64,000 bases of DNA from Bartonella bovis 91-4. GTDB taxonomy: Bacteria; Pseudomonadota; Alphaproteobacteria; Rhizobiales; Rhizobiaceae. The position numbers and the translations under genes were made by a program. A model generated the notes under the pieces. That model was not told the DNA's origin and did not search any database. It saw only the letters and a program-made list of their open reading frames with translations. How positions within the stretch are numbered: position 1 is the first letter of the stretch; each line of letters opens with the position of its first letter. Below, piece by piece: positions 58,190 through 64,000 of this stretch. The DNA is taken from assembly GCF_000384965.1 (NCBI RefSeq), contig NZ_CM001844.1, forward strand, positions 1,094,042 to 1,158,041, written 5' to 3'.

Positions 58190-59117
58190 TGCGTGGATCC
58201 AATATATCACGAAGCCCATCACCTAAAAGATTGAAGGCAAGACTTGTAAGCAATATTGCACAACCTGGTACCACCGCCAACCACCAACTTGTCATCATAA
58301 ATTCACGACCAGTCGAAAGCATAACGCCCCATTCAGGAGTTGGTGGTTGAGCACCCAATCCCAAAAAACCAAGACCAGCAGCTGTTAAAATAATCGCAGA
58401 CATATTTAATGTTAACCGTACAATTACTGAAGGAATACACATCGGTGCTATATGAAAAAAAATAATTCGCCACATTGATGCACCTTGTAGAAAAACTGCT
58501 GCTACATAATCAGATGAACGTATAGTCAAAGTTTCTGCGCGTGCTAAACGTGCTATTGGTGGCCATGATGCCATTGAAATTGCGATTGCCGCATTTTCAA
58601 TACCAGGCCCTAAAGCTGCTGAAAAAGCAAGTGCTAAAATCAAACTTGGGAAAGCAAGAAAAATATCTACAATACGCATCAAAACCGTATCAACACACCC
58701 CCCTATATAGCCAGATACAGTGCCTACAATCAGCCCTATCGGACCTACAATAATTGTTGTTAAAAAAACAATATAAAGAGTAATACGTGCCCCAAAAATT
58801 AATCGACTAAAAATATCACGTCCCAACTCATCAGTCCCCAAATAATGTAGCATAGACGGTGGTTGTAATCGATGAGCAAGATCATTGCTGGCAATATCAT
58901 AAGTAGCAACCCAAGGTGCAAAAATCGCACAAAAAAGAATAACAAGGATAATAGCCAATCCCAATACAGCTGAAAAATTACTAAAAAAAATAGTTAATGA
59001 GTAATAAATTTTTTGTATATTTGCCTGGATTGTTGACTGTGAAACAGATCTTTTCAACCAATAACTCAAAGAAAATGACGATCGTGGATTATTATGATTA
59101 GTCATTGTCATATTCAA
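58182..59117 (-). CDS. Peptide ABC transporter permease (DppC-like)
   Basis: Inner-membrane permease of 311 residues with six helices, the first at about 48-70 after a long hydrophilic N-terminus typical of DppC/OppC, and the ATPase-coupling EAA loop at about 200 (RAETLTIRSSDYV AAVFLQG). LGTDELGRDIFSRLIFGAR (91-109) is the OppC_N/DppC hallmark. ATGA overlap of 4 bases with the DppB-like gene. Confidence 0.93.
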   Translation of the reverse strand: MNMTMTNHNNPRSSFSLSYWLKRSVSQSTIQANIQKIYYSLTIFFSNFSAVLGLAIILVILFCAIFAPWVATYDIASNDLAHRLQPPSMLHYLGTDELGRDIFSRLIFGARITLYIVFLTTIIVGPIGLIVGTVSGYIGGCVDTVLMRIVDIFLAFPSLILALAFSAALGPGIENAAIAISMASWPPIARLARAETLTIRSSDYVAAVFLQGASMWRIIFFHIAPMCIPSVIVRLTLNMSAIILTAAGLGFLGLGAQPPTPEWGVMLSTGREFMMTSWWLAVVPGCAILLTSLAFNLLGDGLRDILDPRNG

Positions 59118-60205
59118 CGTGTCCTTGGATCAAAAAGCTGATAAAGTAAATCAGAAAGTAAATTAATAATGACAAAAAAACATCCTATAAGTAGCGTACA
59201 ACCTATAACTGCATTCATGTCTCCTGCAAAAAGCGCATTAGTTAAATAACGCCCGAAACCAGGCCAAGCGAAAACTGTTTCCGTCAACACAGCACCTTCC
59301 AACAAAAACGCATAAGAAAGGCCAACTACAGTAATAATCTGAACAGCAGAATTACGAAAAGCATGCCCCCAAACTGTTCGAGCCCATGATAATCCTTTAA
59401 CACGTGCTGTAAGAATATATTCCTGATTAAGCTGTTCAATCATAAATCCACGAGTCATACGGCTAATATAAGCCATAGCACCAAAAGCTAGAATTAAGGC
59501 AGGCATAATAATGTGACTAAAAACGTTACTAAAGACTTCCCATTGACCTTGCACAGCAGAATCCCAAAGAAATAAACCTGTTTTGGGCTCAAAAGAATAT
59601 TCATAAAGAAAATCAATACGCCCTGGCCCACCAATCCAACCAAGTTTAGCGTAAAATACCAATAATGCCATCAATCCAAGCCAAAAAGCTGGTGTCGAAT
59701 AACTTATCAATGTAAAAATACGAACGAAATAATCAATAAATGAATTACGATACATTGCTGCAAAAACCCCCAATGGAATACCCAAACTCGTGCCAATAAT
59801 AATAGCAACCGTTGCAAGCTCCAGCGTTGCAGGAAACACACGTAAAATATCTTCCAAAACAGGGCGCCCCGATGTCAAAGCATCCCCAAAATTAAAAAGA
59901 ACAATATTTTGAAGATAACTCCAATATTGTATAATCAATGGCTGATCGAGACCTAATTTATAGAACATTGTATCATAAGCTTCCTGACTAACATTATCAC
60001 CCAGGATAGCAATAACAGGATCTAAAGGTAAAAGACGTCCAATAAAAAAAGTGATTGTTACTAAACCAAATAATGTAATTAACACCGAAATTAATAGCTT
60101 AAATAACCTAAAGAAAAAAGGCCATACACGCAAATTTCTCTGTTTTTGTGCTAATGTTACATCAGCTTTTGAATCCGATAAAACCATTATGGTAGTTCCC
60201 CACAC
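59114..60205 (-). CDS. Peptide ABC transporter permease (DppB-like)
   Basis: Inner-membrane permease of 363 residues, six helices, with the DppB signature GRLLPLDPVIAILG near helix 1, a large periplasmic loop, and the EAA-type coupling loop at about 265-285 (YILTARVKGLSWARTVWGHA). It has an N-terminal cytoplasmic extension of about 30 residues. 98 bases separate it from the binding-protein gene upstream. Confidence 0.93.
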   Translation of the reverse strand: MWGTTIMVLSDSKADVTLAQKQRNLRVWPFFFRLFKLLISVLITLFGLVTITFFIGRLLPLDPVIAILGDNVSQEAYDTMFYKLGLDQPLIIQYWSYLQNIVLFNFGDALTSGRPVLEDILRVFPATLELATVAIIIGTSLGIPLGVFAAMYRNSFIDYFVRIFTLISYSTPAFWLGLMALLVFYAKLGWIGGPGRIDFLYEYSFEPKTGLFLWDSAVQGQWEVFSNVFSHIIMPALILAFGAMAYISRMTRGFMIEQLNQEYILTARVKGLSWARTVWGHAFRNSAVQIITVVGLSYAFLLEGAVLTETVFAWPGFGRYLTNALFAGDMNAVIGCTLLIGCFFVIINLLSDLLYQLFDPRTR

Positions 60206-60303
60206 ATTTATAAAAATCTATGCTTTGCGATCTTTCCCAACCATACAGTAAAACACATCGCACTCACACACCCAATGATCATTATTTGCAATAGAATTAC
60301 AAC

Positions 60304-61905
60304 TTATTTTTCTGCTTCACTATAGCGAATCTCAAAACTATTCCAAAACCATTTTTTCACCTCAGGCCCCATACCAATGATATAATAGGTCTGAAATAAA
60401 TAAGCCATAGGACCATGATAAAGAACATAACGCTGCAAATTGCGATATTGTTCAACGCGTTTATCTTGATCTTTCTCAGATAAAGCATCCATTATCATTT
60501 TATTGACTTTTACATCATAATAGCCAGCCCGCCAAGCTAAATACATGCTGTGCTTTTGAGTAAATGTTGGATCAGGATTAAAAACATGACGTATTGAAGA
60601 CAAATGTCCATCGGGAACTGTTGTATGCCACCCCATTATAGCAATATCATAATTTCCCCCACGAACCCGGCTTAATAATTGAGTTTGTGTCATTTTTTCA
60701 ATTGTAAGATCAATCCCAATTTTGTGTGCATTTTCCTGAATAGACTGTGCAACAGATGACATATAGGAAAGGCTACCAATTAAAAGATTAGCTTTAAATC
60801 CATTTGGATAACCGGCTTCACTTATTAACTGTTTTGCCTTTCTTAAATCCAGCTCAAATGGCATTCCCTCTTTTTCATCCAAAGCACCTGGCATACCTAA
60901 TGGCATATAGCTTGCACGAGGAATTGCAATACCTTTCAAAACTGTTTTCCCAAGATTGTCATAATCAACAAGATAACGCAGCGCCAACCTCACCTTTTCA
61001 TGAGCCAAAGTTTCTCTCTTATTATTCAACGATAGATAAACAGATTGTGGACGCAAAATACGATTAATCTTGACATCCCCCCCTTGCTTTTCAATGTCTA
61101 AAACATCTTCCGCAGAAAGATCACGTGCTATATCTACATCACCCTTTTCCAAAAGTAATCTTTGGCTTGTTGATTCAGCCACATGAAGCACCAAGATTTG
61201 TTTAATTTTTGGCGCCTCTCCCCAATAATATTGGGTGGCTTGTAAAACAACCCGCTCTCCAGGAAACCAACGTACCAATTTATAAGGACCAACACAAGCT
61301 GAACGAGTAGCTAAATACTTATTCCCCATATCACCATTAACACTATTTATTTCAAGTGTTTTCCGGTCAAGCAAAGCAGAAGTATAAGTTTGCCCAATTG
61401 TAGTCAATATAAGGTGAACAGGATAAGGCTTATCAAAGTCTAACTGTAAAGTTGTATCATCAAGAGCTTGAATACTCGTTTCAATATTTTCTTTGGTAAA
61501 TCCAAAATCTCCCAAAGATTGAGAAAAACCCAGATTTAATTTAATGATTCGCTGCATTGACCAAGCAAGATCTTTCGCAGTTGCCGCCCTTCCATCATTA
61601 AACTTTAAATCATCACGAAGATGGAAAACAATTCTCTTCCCATCATCTAAAACATCCCAAGATCGAGCCATAGCAGGACGAATTTTCGTAGAATCATGCT
61701 TATCAAACTGCACCAAAGAACTACAAATATTGCTCAATAATTCACTTGTTACAATTTCAACAGATTGAGCAGGATCAAAATTACTGATTGAATCAATATT
61801 CCATGCCATCACTAATGTATTTTTAGGTGGTGCACTTAATGCTATTGGCATTAAACTGCTAAAAAAAACGATTAATCCTAATAAAGCACCAAAACTCTTA
61901 AACAT
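60304..61905 (-). CDS. Peptide-binding protein (DppA/OppA-like)
   Basis: Periplasmic solute-binding protein of family 5, 533 residues, with a signal peptide (about 1-25, IALSAPP). The body shows SWDVLDDGKRIVFHLRDDLKFNDGR (about 84-108), the family signature, and GPYKLVRWFPGERVVL in the middle. No lipobox, so it is soluble. It delivers peptides to the permease encoded downstream. Its closest relative in the window is the broken paralogue just upstream, which implies tandem duplication. Substrate range unknown; some relatives carry haem or nickel. Confidence 0.92.
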   Translation of the reverse strand: MFKSFGALLGLIVFFSSLMPIALSAPPKNTLVMAWNIDSISNFDPAQSVEIVTSELLSNICSSLVQFDKHDSTKIRPAMARSWDVLDDGKRIVFHLRDDLKFNDGRAATAKDLAWSMQRIIKLNLGFSQSLGDFGFTKENIETSIQALDDTTLQLDFDKPYPVHLILTTIGQTYTSALLDRKTLEINSVNGDMGNKYLATRSACVGPYKLVRWFPGERVVLQATQYYWGEAPKIKQILVLHVAESTSQRLLLEKGDVDIARDLSAEDVLDIEKQGGDVKINRILRPQSVYLSLNNKRETLAHEKVRLALRYLVDYDNLGKTVLKGIAIPRASYMPLGMPGALDEKEGMPFELDLRKAKQLISEAGYPNGFKANLLIGSLSYMSSVAQSIQENAHKIGIDLTIEKMTQTQLLSRVRGGNYDIAIMGWHTTVPDGHLSSIRHVFNPDPTFTQKHSMYLAWRAGYYDVKVNKMIMDALSEKDQDKRVEQYRNLQRYVLYHGPMAYLFQTYYIIGMGPEVKKWFWNSFEIRYSEAEK

Positions 61906-62274
61906 TATCTTTTAATTCCCCTTACTCCCTTTTTCGATGTTTTACTGTTTTTAAATAAAGTGATTACGATTTCTTTATTTACTTTTTTTCATGGTATATC
62001 GCACTTACTTTATTATCTAACTTAAACTTAAAAACACCCTCACATCTCTTCCCATAACTAAAATTATAAATTACACCTAATATAGGAACAAGTGTACCGG
62101 GTAATATTACTTACCACGTGTTATCAATGTTGATCAAATACACATAAATTGAACTTTTATGAATGAGCTACCCTTACGGCTTAGTATCGTAAATTAAGCC
62201 ATTTTATGCAAGGGGCTATTGCTCATTACTAATATAACTATTCACCCTTTGTATTTTTATTACCTAAAATACGC
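61906..62274. other. Spacer between the two binding-protein genes
   Basis: About 370 AT-rich bases. It probably holds a promoter for the intact transporter genes; no clear box pair or strong hairpin was identified. Confidence 0.35.
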
Positions 62275-63898
62275 TTATTTCTCAATTGAACTATAAAAAA
62301 CACGCGGCATACTATTCCAAACCCATTTTTTTATAACAGGTGAAACAGCTACAGTATTATATTTTTGAAATAAAAAAGCATAAGGCCCTTTTTGCATAAG
62401 TTGACGCTGCAACTCAGCATATCGTTGCGCTCTTTTTTCTAAATCCTTTTCAAATAGAGCATCTTCAACTTGCTGATTCATATTCGCATCAAAATATCCT
62501 TGCTGCCAACTAGGGTAAGCTGTATTTTTAGCTTCAAAACGATTATCGGGGTTATAAACAATGCGCAAAGCCATCGTATGAGGGTCAGCGGACTCATTAA
62601 TCCATCCTAAAAAAGCTGTATCAAAAGCACGTGCAGAAACTTTTGAAAACAATTGTGCTCCCGCTACACGTTCAATTTTAAGGCGCACACCCACCTTTGC
62701 TGCATTATCTTGGATAGACTGAACAATCGGTAAAGTATAAGGAGTCCCTCCCACAATGACATGTGCTTCAAACCCATCTGGATATCCCGGCATCGATTAA
62801 AAGCTGCTTAGCTTTTTGGATATCAAGTTTGAAAGGTAACCCCTCTTTTTCATCCAAAGCACCAAAAACACCGATAGGTATAAAACTAGCACGTGGAATA
62901 CCAATACCTTTCAAAACTGTTTTACCAAGATTGTCATAATCAATAAGATAACGCATAGCCAAACGCACTTTTTCATTAGCAAAAATAGGGTTTGTCATAT
63001 TAAAACCCCAATACATCATTGCCGGCTGTAATATTCTTTCAATCCTGACATCTGTTGTTTTTTCAAGATCTTCCAAAGCTTCAGGCGTTAAGTCACGCGC
63101 TACATCAATATCGTTTTTTTGTAACAATAAGCGTTGTGTACCCGATTCAGAAACATGACGAATGAGAACTTGTTTAAGTTTAGGTGCCTTCCCCCAATAA
63201 TTGGAATGAGAACGTAGTAAAATAGCTTCTCCAGGGCGCCAACTGACTAACTGATAAGGCCCAACACAAGCAGCATGAGTCGCTAAATAGCGGTTTCCCA
63301 TATCATTATCTTTTTCGTGTTTCATAATCGTTTCACGATCGAGCAATACAGTAACACGATTAGCAGCAATATTATTAAGAATAAGTTCAGCTGGATAAGG
63401 CTTATCAAATTTCATTACCACAGTTTTCTCATCCGGCGCGTAAATAGCGGAATCAACTGTTTGCGCTGTAATACCATATTCATTAAGTGTTGCTGCATTA
63501 GCCATATTCAACTGAATAACACGTTTCATACTCCAAACAAGATCACTAGCACTGGCAAGCCGACCATCAGCAAACTTTAAATTATCACGCAAACGAAAAG
63601 TAATCACTGTATTATGATCACTTGTAATATCCCAACTCTTTGCTAAATGCGGAATCATTTTGGTTGCATCATTTGGATCAGTATCAACCAAACTATCACA
63701 AACGTTGTGAATAATTTCACTACTGTAAGAATCATTGATTTGAGCTGGATCAAATGTACTGATCGCATCAAGATTCCAAGCCATCACAAGTGTATCTGCA
63801 GGTGTTTTTGCTGACACTTGTTGCGATAACATGCCTACAGTCATAAGAACAGAAACAAAAGAACAGCTCCCCTTTAATATCTTCTTTTTCATATTCAT
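62275..63898 (-). pseudogene. Peptide-binding protein gene broken by a frameshift
   Basis: A second family 5 binding-protein gene with signal peptide (about 1-30) that aligns throughout with the intact neighbour. Frame 1 (63898-62768) runs normally to KAKQLLIDAG and then ends ISRWV-stop. The other frame (from 62793) continues YPDGFEAHVIVGGTPYTLP to the normal C-terminus SSIEK. The intact paralogue reads KAKQLISEAGYPNGF at this point, so one extra base is present in the CCC run at 62786-62788 (GGG on the coding strand). Without it the product would be about 540 residues. Either a recent pseudogene, a phase-variable run (unlikely at 3 bases) or a sequencing error. Confidence 0.88.
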
Positions 63899-64000
63899 AG
63901 ATCTTCCCTTTAAACTCTTACTTTTATAAATCAGCTATTCTAGCTAAAATGGTAAGTTTATATCAGTAAAAACTGAATAAACATAACGCAAACATTCTTT

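Overview
The window reads as a chromosomal segment of a low-GC alphaproteobacterium of the Hyphomicrobiales, most probably Bartonella. The basis is the gene content: a CtrA/SciP/ChpT cell-cycle module, GreA-LpcC, TrxB next to a VtlR/LsrB-type LysR regulator, a BA14K-family protein, the long alphaproteobacterial CarB, and AT-rich spacers. This comes from reading protein and DNA motifs; no database search was run. No insertion sequence, phage or CRISPR array is visible. Most of the window is conserved housekeeping DNA with long, AT-rich, gene-free gaps.

Layout. 1-8 kb: ubiC (enterobacterial-looking chorismate lyase), a possible decayed ORF, carA and carB separated by a divergent Tet-type MFS exporter. 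8-16 kb: cold-shock protein, aspartate aminotransferase, trxB with its LysR regulator, trkH (apparently with an ATT start), greA-lpcC. 16-24 kb: secreted SH3 protein, uvrB, BA14K protein, metallo-beta-lactamase-fold hydrolase, an OmpR/EnvZ-type two-component pair, a YbjN protein. 24-36 kb: ubiK, lgt-midA-like-pgeF, prs, rplY (with a structured leader), pth, a lipoprotein L,D-transpeptidase, ychF, a periplasmic PRC-barrel protein, trmL, cca. 36-43 kb: a tightly overlapping MoxR / DUF58 / BatA-DUF4159 / VWA-like membrane operon of unknown job. 43-49 kb: GNAT, metallophosphoesterase, a CDF metal exporter with a perfect operator-like palindrome, a probable small RNA on the minus strand, a SpoU-family methyltransferase, mnmA. 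49-53 kb: sciP, a FliJ-like gene, ctrA, chpT and a DUF1134 gene, which form the cell-cycle control block. 54-56 kb: a WbpE/WbpB-like amino-sugar gene pair and tRNA-Met. 56.5-64 kb: a complete Dpp/Opp-type peptide ABC transporter (two ATPases, two permeases, one intact binding protein) preceded by a second binding-protein gene broken by a one-base frameshift.

Functional links. CtrA, its inhibitor SciP and its phosphotransferase ChpT lie within 3 kb, and the ctrA upstream region holds TTAACC half-sites and a GANTC methylation site. The MoxR block resembles chaperone-plus-VWA systems, with all four genes translationally coupled. The most interesting unexplained element is the roughly 130-nt minus-strand RNA at about 46.6-46.7 kb: it has a consensus -35, a GNRA-capped hairpin, two loops that both show GUCCCC, and a strong terminator.
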